Made by a program: the position numbers and the translations under genes. This document shows positions 24,296 to 34,154 of a DNA stretch of 64,000 nt, piece after piece. Under the pieces are notes generated by a model that did no database searches, was not told where the DNA came from, and saw only the letters and a list, made by a program, of their open reading frames with translations. Numbering within the stretch: position 1 is the first letter of the stretch; every line of letters starts with the position of its first letter. The stretch spans positions 62,001 to 126,000 of the forward strand of contig JACRTY010000021.1 of the NCBI GenBank assembly GCA_014305025.1, written 5' to 3'. This DNA comes from Candidatus Nyctobacter psychrophilus. Lineage in GTDB: Bacteria; Vulcanimicrobiota; Vulcanimicrobiia; Vulcanimicrobiales; Vulcanimicrobiaceae.

Positions 24296-25738
24296 CTAAC
24301 GGACGAGCGGGAGAATGTCGCTCGGGGCAAAGGGATAGAGTCCGAGTCCTAGGGTGGCAATCGCGCAGAGGGCGACGCCGACCCATGGCAGCGCACTTGC
24401 GGGCACGAAGCGCGGCAAAACCGGGGTTCCTATCGTGCGCGCGTACATCGCGCGCACGATTTTAAAGTACGCGTAGACGCTGATCGCCGTTCCGACGATT
24501 AGCAGTACGGCGAGCCACGCGTAGCCCGTGTTCACATCCGTTGCAAGGATCAGGATTTTTCCGATAAAACCGGCGGTCGGCGGTAGACCGGCGAGCGCGA
24601 GCAAGAAGAACGTCATGAGGCCGGCCAACACGGGCTGCCGGTAGCCGAGGCCGGCGAACGATGCCAGCCGGGACCCTTCGTCGTTTTCGCGCGATAGCAG
24701 TGTGACGACGGCGAAGGCACCGAGGTTCATGAACATGTACGCCCCGAGGTAGAAGATGGCATAACGCAGGCCTAAGGCGGAGGTTCCGGCCATGGCTGCG
24801 ACGATGTATCCGAGTTGCGCAATGCCCGAATAGGCGAGCAGCCGCTTGATGTCGGTCTGCGCCAGCGCGCCGACGTTGCCGACGATCATCGATATTGCGG
24901 CAACGATCCACAGCGGAATGAGGATCGCGGCATGGTCGCGTTGCGGGAGCGCGGCGTAGGCAAAGCGCGCAACGGCGGCGAGTGCTCCGGCCTTGGTGAC
25001 GACGCTCATGAAGGCGGTAACCGGCAGCGGCGCACCTTCAAAGACATCCGGTGTCCAGACATGGAACGGCGCGAGACTCAGTTTGAAGCAGAGCCCGACC
25101 AGAAACATCCCACAGCCGATGTCGAACAGCGCCGCGGAAATCGGCGGATTCGCGAGTGCCGCGAGCGCAACGCTGCCGGTCGCCCCGAACAATAGCGCCA
25201 TGCCGTACAATAAGAATCCCGATGCGGTCGACGATAAGATCAAGTACTTGAGCGCCGCCTCGCGAGCGCTGGCCCGCGCGGCGAGCCCGCACAAGCAATA
25301 GAGCGCAAGCGACAGCAGTTCGAGCCCGAGGAAGATCATCATCAGGCTGGCGGCGCCGGCCATCAGCATCGCGCCGGTCGCGCTCCACAACATCAGCGCG
25401 ATCGCACCGCCGATTTGATCGTCGCGCGCGAAACCGTAGCTCATGCACAGCGAGAAGATCGCCGCCACGATCACGATGCCCTCGAAGACGATCGCGAACC
25501 CGCCCTCGATGAAGGCGCCCCCGAAAGCGACGTAGGGATGATGCCAACCTTGCAGCGCGATGATCCCGGCCACGATCAGCCCCACGATGCCGATTGCGAT
25601 CGCCGAGATGCGCCGGGCCCTGCGCGGCAGCATGAGGTCGGCGAGGATCACGACAAGCGCCGCGACCCCGACGACCGTCGGCGGCGCAACGGCCGCCCAG
25701 TCGGCGCTCCCGAACGGCACGATGAGGTGTGGCGTCAC
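24296..25738 (-). CDS. nuoN: NADH-quinone oxidoreductase subunit N
   Basis: This 480-residue protein is one of three antiporter-like membrane subunits that carry proton pumping in complex I. It has about 14 predicted helices. The conserved Lys/Glu region includes SLAPFHVWTPDVFEGAPLPVTAFMSVVTKAGA, and LLAYSGIAQLGYIVAA marks the second symmetry repeat. The GTG at 25738 overlaps the nuoM stop as GTGA. It is the last nuo gene of the set. Confidence 0.95.
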   Translation of the reverse strand: MTPHLIVPFGSADWAAVAPPTVVGVAALVVILADLMLPRRARRISAIAIGIVGLIVAGIIALQGWHHPYVAFGGAFIEGGFAIVFEGIVIVAAIFSLCMSYGFARDDQIGGAIALMLWSATGAMLMAGAASLMMIFLGLELLSLALYCLCGLAARASAREAALKYLILSSTASGFLLYGMALLFGATGSVALAALANPPISAALFDIGCGMFLVGLCFKLSLAPFHVWTPDVFEGAPLPVTAFMSVVTKAGALAAVARFAYAALPQRDHAAILIPLWIVAAISMIVGNVGALAQTDIKRLLAYSGIAQLGYIVAAMAGTSALGLRYAIFYLGAYMFMNLGAFAVVTLLSRENDEGSRLASFAGLGYRQPVLAGLMTFFLLALAGLPPTAGFIGKILILATDVNTGYAWLAVLLIVGTAISVYAYFKIVRAMYARTIGTPVLPRFVPASALPWVGVALCAIATLGLGLYPFAPSDILPLVR

Positions 25739-27387
25739 TTCGCTGTAGCCTTCACGGCGGCGGCCATGACGTCGGGATAACGCAAACACGACGGCTCTTG
25801 TACCGACCCAATCGTCGCTGGTTGCGCAGTCGGCACGATAGGCCGGCCGTTGACGTCCCTCGGTAATGACGCCAGGTAACGTTGTGCGCGTTCCATCGCG
25901 TTGCGACGTTGGTCCAGCAACGCTTGCTTGCAGTACGCGATACCTGATTGACTCTGAGTTTGCACGTTCGCTAGCGCGGTCGCCGCAGACGTCAATGCAC
26001 GACTCGAAGCAGCGACGGGGCCCGGATTTACGCCGAGCAGCACGATTGCGATGACGAGCGGCGCGAGGGCGAGCATTTCAAGCGGCGTCATGTCGCGGCG
26101 CTGCGGAACGTCGGCGACTTCGGGGCCGTTCATCAGACCTTGCAACACGCGCAGCATGTACGCCGCGGCGATGATGATCGGAATGAGCGCGACGACGGCC
26201 GGCCATACGAAGCCGGCGCGATAAACGCCGGTGAGGATCAATATCTCACCGGCGAAGCCACACAGGCCGGGCAGCCCGAGCGTGGCCAGTGCAAGAATCG
26301 TCAGTCCACCGGCGAGTTTGGGATTGCGGGCGCCGAGGCCGCCGAGGCGCGAGAGCAGGCGCGTGTCTTCGCGACGTTCGACCTCACCGAGAACGATGAA
26401 CAAGCCGGCGCTGAAGAGGCCGTGCGCGACGATGTACACGACGGCTCCGCCGAGGGCGATCGGATTGAAACTGAAGATCGCCAGCACGATCAAGCCGAGA
26501 TGCGAGAGCGACGAGTAGGCTACGACGCGTTTCGCGTCGTCCTGGACGAGCGCCGCGAGCGCGCCGTAGACGAGCGCAATCAGGCCGAGCACGAACATCG
26601 CCGGCGCGGCGCCGTGCATCGGCCCGGGCAAGAGGACGCTCGTGACGACGATGAAGCCGTAGAGCCCGGCTTTCGACTGCACGGCGCTGACGACGGCAAC
26701 CATCGGCGCCGGCAAGTCCGCATACGTCAGCGGCATCCATGTGTGCAGGGGCCAAACCGGTGTTTTGATCAGAAAGGCAAACGCGAAGCCCAAGAATATC
26801 CAAAACGCCCAGGCGGGGGAGATGGGCGCTAGCATGCTGGGATTGGCGGCTAACACGTCGGTCGTACCCTGCACGACGCCGTACGCCGCGGTCGCCAGCA
26901 ACAGTGCGAGACCGCCGACGAGATTGTAGACGAGGTAGCGCCACGCGGTCGCGGTGCTGCGCGTCGGCGACCACGCGATCAAGGTGAGGAACACCGGGAT
27001 GAGCATCAGATCCCAAAAGAGCGCGAACAAGAGCAGATCGCGCGCGACGAAGAGGCCGGTCATGGCGCCGAGCAGCACCAGCATCTGCGCGACGAAGTCG
27101 CGCTGACGCGGCACGCGCGTCACCGCCAGCGCGCAGGCCGTGGACAGCGCCAACAGCAGCACGATCCAATACCCGATGCCACCGAGGCCGACGTGAAAGT
27201 TCGCGACGAACGGGCGCGAGAGCCAGCGCAGCGACTCGTCAGAAGCATGGGGCTCGAGCGCGACGATGATGAAGACGATGGTTGCCAGCGCGACGCCGAA
27301 CCACTTCGCGAACGCTTCCGCGGAACGCGGCACGAGCACGAGCAGAACACCCGCCACGATGGGCGCGATGATCAGCGCGAAGATCAT
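25735..27387 (-). CDS. nuoM: NADH-quinone oxidoreductase subunit M with long C-terminal tail
   Basis: This 550-residue antiporter-like subunit contains LLLFALFWDLMLIPVFLTLIAW with the key Glu position replaced in sequence by Asp (FWDLM), and TPVWPLHTWMPLTYADLPAPMVAVVSAVQSKAGLYG. KRVVAYSSLSHLGLIVLAI is the second-repeat Lys helix. E. coli NuoM has the conserved Glu144 in WELMLIP, so the Asp here is conservative but notable. After the last helix there is an unusual tail of about 85 residues (from about 465) with two cysteines and a Pro-rich end. The gene overlaps nuoN (GTGA) and nuoL (ATGA). Confidence 0.95.
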   Translation of the reverse strand: MIFALIIAPIVAGVLLVLVPRSAEAFAKWFGVALATIVFIIVALEPHASDESLRWLSRPFVANFHVGLGGIGYWIVLLLALSTACALAVTRVPRQRDFVAQMLVLLGAMTGLFVARDLLLFALFWDLMLIPVFLTLIAWSPTRSTATAWRYLVYNLVGGLALLLATAAYGVVQGTTDVLAANPSMLAPISPAWAFWIFLGFAFAFLIKTPVWPLHTWMPLTYADLPAPMVAVVSAVQSKAGLYGFIVVTSVLLPGPMHGAAPAMFVLGLIALVYGALAALVQDDAKRVVAYSSLSHLGLIVLAIFSFNPIALGGAVVYIVAHGLFSAGLFIVLGEVERREDTRLLSRLGGLGARNPKLAGGLTILALATLGLPGLCGFAGEILILTGVYRAGFVWPAVVALIPIIIAAAYMLRVLQGLMNGPEVADVPQRRDMTPLEMLALAPLVIAIVLLGVNPGPVAASSRALTSAATALANVQTQSQSGIAYCKQALLDQRRNAMERAQRYLASLPRDVNGRPIVPTAQPATIGSVQEPSCLRYPDVMAAAVKATAK

Positions 27388-29360
27388 CGCGCGCTGCCGA
27401 TCAACGCGAAGTAGGCAATGAAGCAGGCCGTGCCGACCAGGATCGTCAGCGCATAGGAGCGGACGAGCCCGGTTTGCAAGGCGCGGAAGATCACACCGAG
27501 CGCGCCCGCACCCCAGGCGACGTCACGCACGCCGCCGTCGAGGACGTGGGGGTCGACGAAGCGGGCGATGAAGGTGCCGACGCTTCGCGCCGGGCGGACG
27601 ACCAGCGCATCGATCGCGTCGTCGAAGTAGAAGGCATGCGCGAATATCGCCGGCCGGCCCAGACTCTCAGCGCGAATCCGTTCGACCGATGCCAACTGCG
27701 CGGCGGGCGACCCGTAGCGCACGAAAGCGACGATGATGCCGATGGCGACGAGCGCCGAAACGAGCAAGGTCGATAGGCTTTCCGAAAACGCTACCGTCGA
27801 TGCCGCGACGGCGGGTGCCGCTCCGAAGAGTCCACCGAAAAAACGCCACCAGGGACTCGTCGCGCCGCCGATCGCGACGTAGCCGGCGATCACCGCGAAG
27901 AGGGCGAGGATCGCGACCGGCAGGTTCATCAGCCACGCCGGCGCGTGCCCGTGCACCGGGACCGCCGGCCGCGTCAACTCGGCCGGGTGGACGGGCGGCA
28001 TGTGCTCGTCACGGTGCGCGCGTCGATCGGGCAGGATGCCGAGTTCCGCGTCCTCGAGTTCACCACGGTACGGACCGAAGAACGTCAAGAACAGCATGCG
28101 AAACATGTAGTAAGCCGTGATGGCCGCCGTCAACGCGCCGACCGCGTACAGTGCCGGTTGCCCGTGCTCGAGCATCGCGTAGACGACGGCATCTTTGCTG
28201 AAGTATCCGCTGAACCCGGGAAACCCGATGATCGCGAGCGTCCCGGCCAACATCGCGTAGAATGCAAACGGCATCCTCCGCGACAAGCCCCCCATTTTGC
28301 GCACGTCCTGCTCATCGTGCAACTCGTGGATCAGAAGTCCCGCAGTCAAGAAGAGCCCGGCTTTGAAAAAGGCGTGCGTGAAGAAGTGCAGCACGCCGGC
28401 CTGATAGGCGCCGATGCCGACCCCCATGATCATGTAACCGATCTGCGACATCGTCGAATAGGCGAGAATCCGTTTGATGTCCCACTGCGCAATGCCGAGG
28501 ATGGCGCCCAGCAGCGCGGTCACCGCACCGACGACGCCGACGAGTTCGCGTGCCGGCGGCGACGCGTTCCAGAGCGGTGCGAACCGCGCGATCAAATACA
28601 CGCCGGCGGTCACCATCGTCGCCGCGTGGATCAACGCGGAGACCGGCGTTGGCCCTTCCATCGCGTCGGGCAGCCAGGTCTGCAGCGGGACCTGCGCCGA
28701 TTTCGCGGCACAGCCAACGAACAGCGCGCCGCAGATCATGAACAGCAGGCCGCCCGACAGCGCGTCTCTCTGGGAGAAAATGCCCGCGAACGTGATCGAA
28801 CCGGTGGCCTTGTACAACGCGAATACCGCGAACATGATGCCGACGTCGCCGACCACGTTGATGACGAAGGCCTTGCGCGCCGCTTCGACGGCGGATGGCC
28901 GATCGAACCAGAACCCGATCAAGAAGTACGACGCAAGCCCGACGAGGCCCCAACCGACCAGCAGTCCGACGAGGTTGTCGGAAAGCACGAGCGTCAGCAT
29001 CGCGAACACGAAGAAATTCATGTAGGCGAAGAAGCGCGCGATGGCGCGATCGCTCCACATGTAGCCGATCGAATACACCAGGATCAGGCCGCCGACGCCC
29101 GTGATGATCAGCGACCACAAAAGCGAGAGCGGATCGAGCAGCAAGCCGAGCGTGAAGCCCGGAATCCAGGTGACGAGCGCACGGTGCGCTCCCCCGGACG
29201 CCGTCGCTGCGCCCCACTGGACGAGCGTCAGCACGAAGGCCAGCAACACCGTCGCCGAACCGATCCACCCCGCGCCGCGCCGCAGTTGCGGCCCGAGCGC
29301 CCAGATGGCCAGCGCCCCGGCGAACGGCAGCAACCAAACGGCGAGCAGTAATCCGCTCAC
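27384..29360 (-). CDS. nuoL: NADH-quinone oxidoreductase subunit L
   Basis: This 658-residue protein is the distal antiporter-like subunit, bearing the long lateral helix at its C-terminal end. Core signatures are LVGLLVGWGLVGLASYFLIGFWF, KSAQVPLQTWLPDAMEGPTPVSALIHAATMVTAGVYLIARFAPL and KRILAYSTMSQIGYMIMGVG. A His/Pro-rich loop near residue 480 precedes the final helices. The GTG at 29360 overlaps the nuoK stop; an upstream-extended frame is a reading of nuoK in another frame and is rejected. Confidence 0.95.
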   Translation of the reverse strand: MSGLLLAVWLLPFAGALAIWALGPQLRRGAGWIGSATVLLAFVLTLVQWGAATASGGAHRALVTWIPGFTLGLLLDPLSLLWSLIITGVGGLILVYSIGYMWSDRAIARFFAYMNFFVFAMLTLVLSDNLVGLLVGWGLVGLASYFLIGFWFDRPSAVEAARKAFVINVVGDVGIMFAVFALYKATGSITFAGIFSQRDALSGGLLFMICGALFVGCAAKSAQVPLQTWLPDAMEGPTPVSALIHAATMVTAGVYLIARFAPLWNASPPARELVGVVGAVTALLGAILGIAQWDIKRILAYSTMSQIGYMIMGVGIGAYQAGVLHFFTHAFFKAGLFLTAGLLIHELHDEQDVRKMGGLSRRMPFAFYAMLAGTLAIIGFPGFSGYFSKDAVVYAMLEHGQPALYAVGALTAAITAYYMFRMLFLTFFGPYRGELEDAELGILPDRRAHRDEHMPPVHPAELTRPAVPVHGHAPAWLMNLPVAILALFAVIAGYVAIGGATSPWWRFFGGLFGAAPAVAASTVAFSESLSTLLVSALVAIGIIVAFVRYGSPAAQLASVERIRAESLGRPAIFAHAFYFDDAIDALVVRPARSVGTFIARFVDPHVLDGGVRDVAWGAGALGVIFRALQTGLVRSYALTILVGTACFIAYFALIGSAR

Positions 29361-29662
29361 CCGTGCAGCCCCGCCACTTCGTCGACGTCGACGTTCTCCG
29401 CCCGGCGGAACACTGCAACGACGATGGCAAGCCCGATGGCCGCTTCGGCGGCGGCCACCGTCACCACCAGGAAGACGAAGATGTGGCCCGCGTTGTTGAC
29501 CCAAACCCGCGCGAACGCGACCAGCGCCAAGTTGGCGGCGTTGAACATCAACTCGATCGCCATCAGCACGATCAGCGGATTGCGGCGCACGATCACGCCC
29601 GCGACCCCGATGAAGAACATGACCGCCGAAAGCGCGATGTAATTCGTCACGTCGACGCTCAC
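29357..29662 (-). CDS. nuoK: NADH-quinone oxidoreductase subunit K
   Basis: This 101-residue protein has three membrane helices and the usual NuoK length. The two conserved membrane Glu residues are in LIVLMAIELMFNAANLALVAFAR (near 35) and VTVAAAEAAIGLAIVVAVFRR (near 72). They lie on the proton path between NuoH/J and the antiporter-like subunits. It overlaps nuoJ by 4 bp and nuoL by 4 bp. Confidence 0.96.
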   Translation of the reverse strand: MSVDVTNYIALSAVMFFIGVAGVIVRRNPLIVLMAIELMFNAANLALVAFARVWVNNAGHIFVFLVVTVAAAEAAIGLAIVVAVFRRAENVDVDEVAGLHG

Positions 29663-30264
29663 GGCGCCGGCGCTTTCAGAATCGGCTCGCGCTCGGCCGC
29701 GCGCTTCTGCGGCCGGTGGCGTCCCAGGGTCGGCTGCGGCACCGCATCACCCGCGATCAGCACGACGCCGATGACGGCGACCATCAAGATGAAGGCCGTC
29801 ACTTCGAAAGGCAAGAGCTGCACGGTGAACAAAGCCACGCCGAAATCGCCGACGCTGCCGAAGACGTTGGGGTCACCGACATTGCCCAGGAACGACGTCG
29901 GACGATGCGGCGGCAGGGGCCCGAACGGTCGCTGAGCGATGCCGAAGATCAAGAAGCCAAAGGCGACCAGCGTCGTCAGCAGGGCCGGCGCCGCGATGCG
30001 GGGCAGGCGGTTGGGACCCGCGCGAAACGGGCCGACGCCGCTCGAGAGCAGCGCGATGACGAACACGAAGAGCATCAGAATCGCGCCGCTATAGATTACG
30101 ATCTGGATCACGCCCAGGAACTCGGCGTTGAGCGTGAAGTAGAGCGCCGCGAGGGCCAGAAAATTGACCAGCAATCCAACGACGCTGTAGACGGGGCTCT
30201 TCTGCGTGATCGTAAAGATGGCGCTCGCGATCAAGATGACGGCCAGCAGGTAGAAGAGGCTCAC
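29659..30264 (-). CDS. nuoJ: NADH-quinone oxidoreductase subunit J
   Basis: This 201-residue protein has five membrane helices. The conserved NuoJ helix-3 segment NAEFLGVIQIVIYSGAILMLFVFVIALL contains the Tyr/Gly hinge that forms the pi-bulge in mature complexes. A soluble C-terminal tail of about 30 basic residues follows the last helix. ATGA overlaps with both neighbours imply coupled translation and stoichiometric assembly. Confidence 0.95.
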   Translation of the reverse strand: MSLFYLLAVILIASAIFTITQKSPVYSVVGLLVNFLALAALYFTLNAEFLGVIQIVIYSGAILMLFVFVIALLSSGVGPFRAGPNRLPRIAAPALLTTLVAFGFLIFGIAQRPFGPLPPHRPTSFLGNVGDPNVFGSVGDFGVALFTVQLLPFEVTAFILMVAVIGVVLIAGDAVPQPTLGRHRPQKRAAEREPILKAPAP

Positions 30265-30860
30265 TGCAGCGTGAGCCCCTTATGCTCGTCCTTGAGTTTT
30301 GCGCCGTTGTAGGTGGCGTCGTAACCACGTGCGATATCGACCGTGCTCTTCTGCTCGGTCACCCAGCCGAGGTCGGCCGGGATGCCGCCGGGCCGTTCGT
30401 CGGGCGGCGCGCCGACGCCGGCGTCGGGCGGCACGAGCAACCGATCCTTGCTGTAGATGAACGAGCCGCGCCGGTAGTCGGCCATCTCGAAGCGCGGGGT
30501 CAGCACGATCGCGTCGGTCGGACACGCCTCTTCGCACAAGCCGCAGAAAATGCAACGCAATTCGTCGATCTCGTACCGTCCCGCGAAGCGTTCGCCGGGC
30601 GAACGCCGGTCGTCGGGCGCGTTTTCGGCGCCGATCACCGTGATGGCATTGGCCGGGCACGCGATCGCGCAGAGTTCACACCCGATGCACCGCTCTTTGC
30701 CGTCGGCATACCGGCGCAATTCGTGCAGCCCGTGAAAACGCGGCGCATGCTGCTTGCGCACGCTCGGATACTGAACCGTTGGTTTCTTCTGAAACGCGAA
30801 CTGCAAGGTCGTTGCGAACCCGCGATAAAGCGCCATCACGGCGCCGCCGAAACTTTGCAC
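30261..30860 (-). CDS. nuoI: NADH-quinone oxidoreductase subunit I (2x[4Fe-4S])
   Basis: This 199-residue ferredoxin-like subunit of the peripheral arm carries two complete cluster motifs. Cys58-x2-Cys61-x2-Cys64-x3-Cys68 (RCIGCELCAIACP) and Cys103-x2-Cys106-x2-Cys109-x3-Cys113 (RCIFCGLCEEACP) bind N6a and N6b. The N-terminal amphipathic helix anchors it at the membrane. The C-terminal 60 residues are a lineage-specific extension. It is 4 bp from nuoH. Confidence 0.96.
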   Translation of the reverse strand: MQSFGGAVMALYRGFATTLQFAFQKKPTVQYPSVRKQHAPRFHGLHELRRYADGKERCIGCELCAIACPANAITVIGAENAPDDRRSPGERFAGRYEIDELRCIFCGLCEEACPTDAIVLTPRFEMADYRRGSFIYSKDRLLVPPDAGVGAPPDERPGGIPADLGWVTEQKSTVDIARGYDATYNGAKLKDEHKGLTLQ

Positions 30861-30864
30861 TGGT

Positions 30865-31848
30865 CTATCCCGCCGTGACGGCGACGACGGCGGCCGTCAC
30901 CATGAGGTTGAGCGTTGCAACCGGCAAGAGAAACTTCCAGCCGAAGTTCATCAGGCGGTCGTACCGCAGCCGCGGCAACGTGGTCCGCAGCCAGATATAC
31001 ATGAAGATGAAAAGCCCGGCCTTCACGATGAACCAGACGATGCCCGGCACGATGGACAGTCCGAACAGCGGATTCCAACCGCCCAAAAAGAGTAAGGTCG
31101 CGATACATGCGACCGTGATCATGTTGAGGTACTCGGCGATGAAGAATAGGCCGAAGCGCAGACCCGAGTATTCGGTGTGAAACCCGCCGACCAATTCCGA
31201 TTCCGCTTCGACCAAATCGAATGGGGCGCGATTGGTCTCGGCGACCGACGCGATGATGAAGATGATGAAGCCCACCAGTTGCGGGGCGATGTACCAGAGT
31301 CCGCGCTGCGCGTGGACGATGCCGACCAGGGACGTCGTGCCGGCCAAGATCAATACCCCGATCACGGACATCGTCAGCGCGAGTTCGTAGCTGATCATCT
31401 GCGCCGTCGAGCGCACGCTGCCGAGCAGCGGAAACTTCGAACCCGACGACCAGCCGGCGAGCGAGATGCCGTAGACGCCGATGGAAGTCAACGCAAAGAT
31501 GACCAGGATTCCGGCGTTGACGTTACCCATGCCCCAAATGCCGGCGCTTGATTCCGAAAATGGGATGATGGCGAACGTCCCCATGGCGCACACCAGTGAG
31601 ATGAATGGCGCCAAACGGTAGATCAACGGATCCGCCGTTTCGGGCGTCAGGTCTTCTTTAAACATCATCTTGGCGGCGTCTGCGGCCGGCTGCATCATGC
31701 CCCACGGGCCGACCCGGTTGGGGCCCGGACGCAGCTGCATCCAGGCCATGATCTTGCGCTCGAACAGCATGGAATACGCAAACGTGGTGACGACCACGAA
31801 CAAGATCACCGCGGCTTTGATCAGTGCGATCGCCCACCACGGTATCAT
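30865..31848 (-). CDS. nuoH: NADH-quinone oxidoreductase subunit H
   Basis: This 327-residue protein has eight predicted helices. It forms the quinone chamber entry and the first half-channel. Conserved features are AWMQLRPGPNRVGPWGMMQPAADAAKMMFKED, the acidic loop FDLVEAESELVGGFHTEYSG with its Glu cluster, and the final LRTTLPRLRYDRLMNFGWKFLLP. All are standard for an active NuoH. It overlaps nuoG by 4 bp. Confidence 0.96.
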   Translation of the reverse strand: MIPWWAIALIKAAVILFVVVTTFAYSMLFERKIMAWMQLRPGPNRVGPWGMMQPAADAAKMMFKEDLTPETADPLIYRLAPFISLVCAMGTFAIIPFSESSAGIWGMGNVNAGILVIFALTSIGVYGISLAGWSSGSKFPLLGSVRSTAQMISYELALTMSVIGVLILAGTTSLVGIVHAQRGLWYIAPQLVGFIIFIIASVAETNRAPFDLVEAESELVGGFHTEYSGLRFGLFFIAEYLNMITVACIATLLFLGGWNPLFGLSIVPGIVWFIVKAGLFIFMYIWLRTTLPRLRYDRLMNFGWKFLLPVATLNLMVTAAVVAVTAG

Positions 31849-34154
31849 GGCAACACGAGCGCAGGTTCGAGCGCGTCCGCGGCACGCCGCGCGCCAAGGA
31901 CGACGTTGTCGCCGTCCGCAAACGAGTTGGCGGGAGCCTCCGGCAAGCCGTCGATGACGGCGACGACGTCGTCAGGTGCGCCGGCGTCGATGCGTACGAC
32001 GAGGCCTTGCAGCGAATCATCGCCGCTACTGCTCAGCAGATCGAGACGGTCGCCGATGTGAACGTCCAGACGCGCAGCAGTTGCCGGCGATAACGTAGCG
32101 GCCGGATCGGGACGCAACTCCGCAAGGGTCTCGTCGAACCAAATGGTTCCGCCGCCCGCAAAGATGTCGCTGCCGACGGCGATACGTAATCCGCCGCCAC
32201 CGGGTTTGCCCGCCGCCATACCATCGGATTTACTCGCGGTCACGCCCTCGGAATACGCTGCGTCGCCGAAGCCGTGCGTCGCTGCCGGCAACGCAGCCGT
32301 GGCGCGCGCGAGCACATCCTCGGGGCCGGGAACCTCGGCGGCCAGTTCCGCAGCGAGCGCAACGAGCATGTCCCCGTCCGCGAGCGTTCCCGGCGGCGCC
32401 GCATGCGCTTGGTGCACCGGCAGCACGTCGCCCGCCAGATTGATGACGTGTCCGGCCTTCTCGAAACCCGTGCGCGCCGGGAGGATGAGATGCGCGCGTT
32501 GCGCGGTCTCGGTCAGGAACAGTTCGCTGACGACGAGGAACGGGATGCGCTCGAGCGCGTTCGCAACCGATGCGCCACCAAGCGGATGGTGCAACACCGG
32601 ATTGGCGCCGAAGATGGAAAGGCTGCGCAGCCGGCCGTTCTGCGCCGCGTCCAGCATGCCGGTAAACGGTAACCCGCCCGAGCGCGGCACCATCCCGAGC
32701 GCTTCCGCCCCGCGCGCATTGTTGGCTTCACCCGAAAGATACGTTGTGACGCTGACGCCGCGCGCGACCCAGCCATCGATTGCGCTCGCTAAGCGCGCGC
32801 CAAGCTCCAGATCGATGCCGTCCCAGACGACCGCGACGCGCTCGACGCCCGACAGCACGTTCTCGACGTCATCGGCTGACCGCAGCGGCGTCACGCCGAC
32901 AAACGATCCGGCCGCATGCCCCCCGTACGTCACGTAACGCGCGCCGCGCTGCGAGACGGCCTTGCGGATGCGTAGATCGAGCACGGGCGCCGTCTGCGAA
33001 GGCGGCCGCCCGACGGCGAGGATCAGTTGCGCCGCTTCGAGTTCGGCGTACGTTCCGGCGTAGCGGCCCGGCGTGGCTTGGCGCTGCCGGCCGGCGCGCC
33101 AATCGAGGTTCGTCACGCCGAGTTCCTGCATGAGCGCAACGAGCAATACGATTTCTTCATTGAGTAAGCGGCCGCCGCCCAGGACGCCGACCGCTTGCGG
33201 CCCCGCCGCACCGAGCGCGTCGCGCAGCCCGGCGGCCCACGCCTCGACGGCATCGTCCCAACCGATTTGCACGTACTGTTCGCCGCGTCGCAGCAGGGGC
33301 GCCGTGATGCGGCGAGCGTCGGCATAGAAGCCGATGTTGTAGCGCCCGCGATCGCATAGCCAGCCGTCGGAAATCGCATCGTCGCTCGGCACCGACATCG
33401 TGCGCGCGATCGTACCGTAGCGTTCGTCGACGAACAGTTGGCAGCCGACGCTGCACTGCGTGCACGTCGTCGCGGTACGATGATTGTCCCACGGACGCGA
33501 CTTGAAACGGTATGTCTTGGAGGTCAGCGCGCCGACGGGGCAGAGTTCGGTCACGTTACCGGAAAAGTTCGAACGATAGGGCTCCCCGGACGCCGTCGCG
33601 ATGACGTCGCGCTGCCCGCGGTCTTTGACCACGAGCGAGCGTTCCCGCGTGATGATGTCATCGAAGCGCGTGCACCGCTGACAGACGATGCAGCGCTCGT
33701 CGTCGAGCACGATCGTCGGGCCCAGATCGAGGGCTTTGGGCTTCGAGGCTTTGGCATCGGCCAGCCGCGACGCGCCCTGCCCGTAGGCCATCGAGAAATC
33801 TTGCAGGTCGCACTCGCCGCCCTTGTCGCAGATCGGGCAATCCAGCGGATGATTGAGTAACAGAAATTCCATCACCGCGCGGCGCCCGTCTTCAACTTTC
33901 TGACCGTGCGTGTGAACGACCATCCCTTCGGCGACGGGCGTGTTGCAGGCGATCTGCAATTTGGGTAGCCTTTCGATTTCCACCAAACAGATGCGGCAAA
34001 GCCCCGCAGGGCCGAGCTTCGGATGATAACAGTACACCGGCACGTCGGTGTCGACCGTCTTGGCCGCCTCGACGACGAGCGTGCCCGCCGGCACCGTTAC
34101 CGGCGTCCCATCGATCGTAAGGCTGACGCTTTGCGGGGGACCGGCCTCGGTCAT
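31845..34154 (-). CDS. nuoG: NADH-quinone oxidoreductase subunit G
   Basis: This 769-residue peripheral subunit carries the [2Fe-2S] cluster N1b (Cys42, Cys53, Cys56, Cys70), the His-ligated N5 and N4 motifs (HPLDCPICDKGGECDLQ and RCIVCQRCTRF, then ELCPVGAL) and a molybdopterin-oxidoreductase-like domain. The N7 motif CTQCSVGCQLF with GWLCDRGR is present, so this NuoG keeps the extra cluster seen in E. coli and Thermus. The C-terminal domain resembles the dinucleotide-binding domain of molybdoenzymes but holds no cofactor motif. Its ATG overlaps the stop of a small membrane protein gene. Confidence 0.95.
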   Translation of the reverse strand: MTEAGPPQSVSLTIDGTPVTVPAGTLVVEAAKTVDTDVPVYCYHPKLGPAGLCRICLVEIERLPKLQIACNTPVAEGMVVHTHGQKVEDGRRAVMEFLLLNHPLDCPICDKGGECDLQDFSMAYGQGASRLADAKASKPKALDLGPTIVLDDERCIVCQRCTRFDDIITRERSLVVKDRGQRDVIATASGEPYRSNFSGNVTELCPVGALTSKTYRFKSRPWDNHRTATTCTQCSVGCQLFVDERYGTIARTMSVPSDDAISDGWLCDRGRYNIGFYADARRITAPLLRRGEQYVQIGWDDAVEAWAAGLRDALGAAGPQAVGVLGGGRLLNEEIVLLVALMQELGVTNLDWRAGRQRQATPGRYAGTYAELEAAQLILAVGRPPSQTAPVLDLRIRKAVSQRGARYVTYGGHAAGSFVGVTPLRSADDVENVLSGVERVAVVWDGIDLELGARLASAIDGWVARGVSVTTYLSGEANNARGAEALGMVPRSGGLPFTGMLDAAQNGRLRSLSIFGANPVLHHPLGGASVANALERIPFLVVSELFLTETAQRAHLILPARTGFEKAGHVINLAGDVLPVHQAHAAPPGTLADGDMLVALAAELAAEVPGPEDVLARATAALPAATHGFGDAAYSEGVTASKSDGMAAGKPGGGGLRIAVGSDIFAGGGTIWFDETLAELRPDPAATLSPATAARLDVHIGDRLDLLSSSGDDSLQGLVVRIDAGAPDDVVAVIDGLPEAPANSFADGDNVVLGARRAADALEPALVLP

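Noticed and set aside
27945-29351. A 468-codon plus-strand frame opposite nuoL.
   Set aside because: It is an antisense shadow in a high-GC gene: Arg/His/Asp-rich with no domain pattern, whereas the minus strand is a textbook nuoL. The other long frames opposite nuoG, nuoF, nuoD, the hydrogenase-like genes and the decarboxylase were dropped for the same reason.
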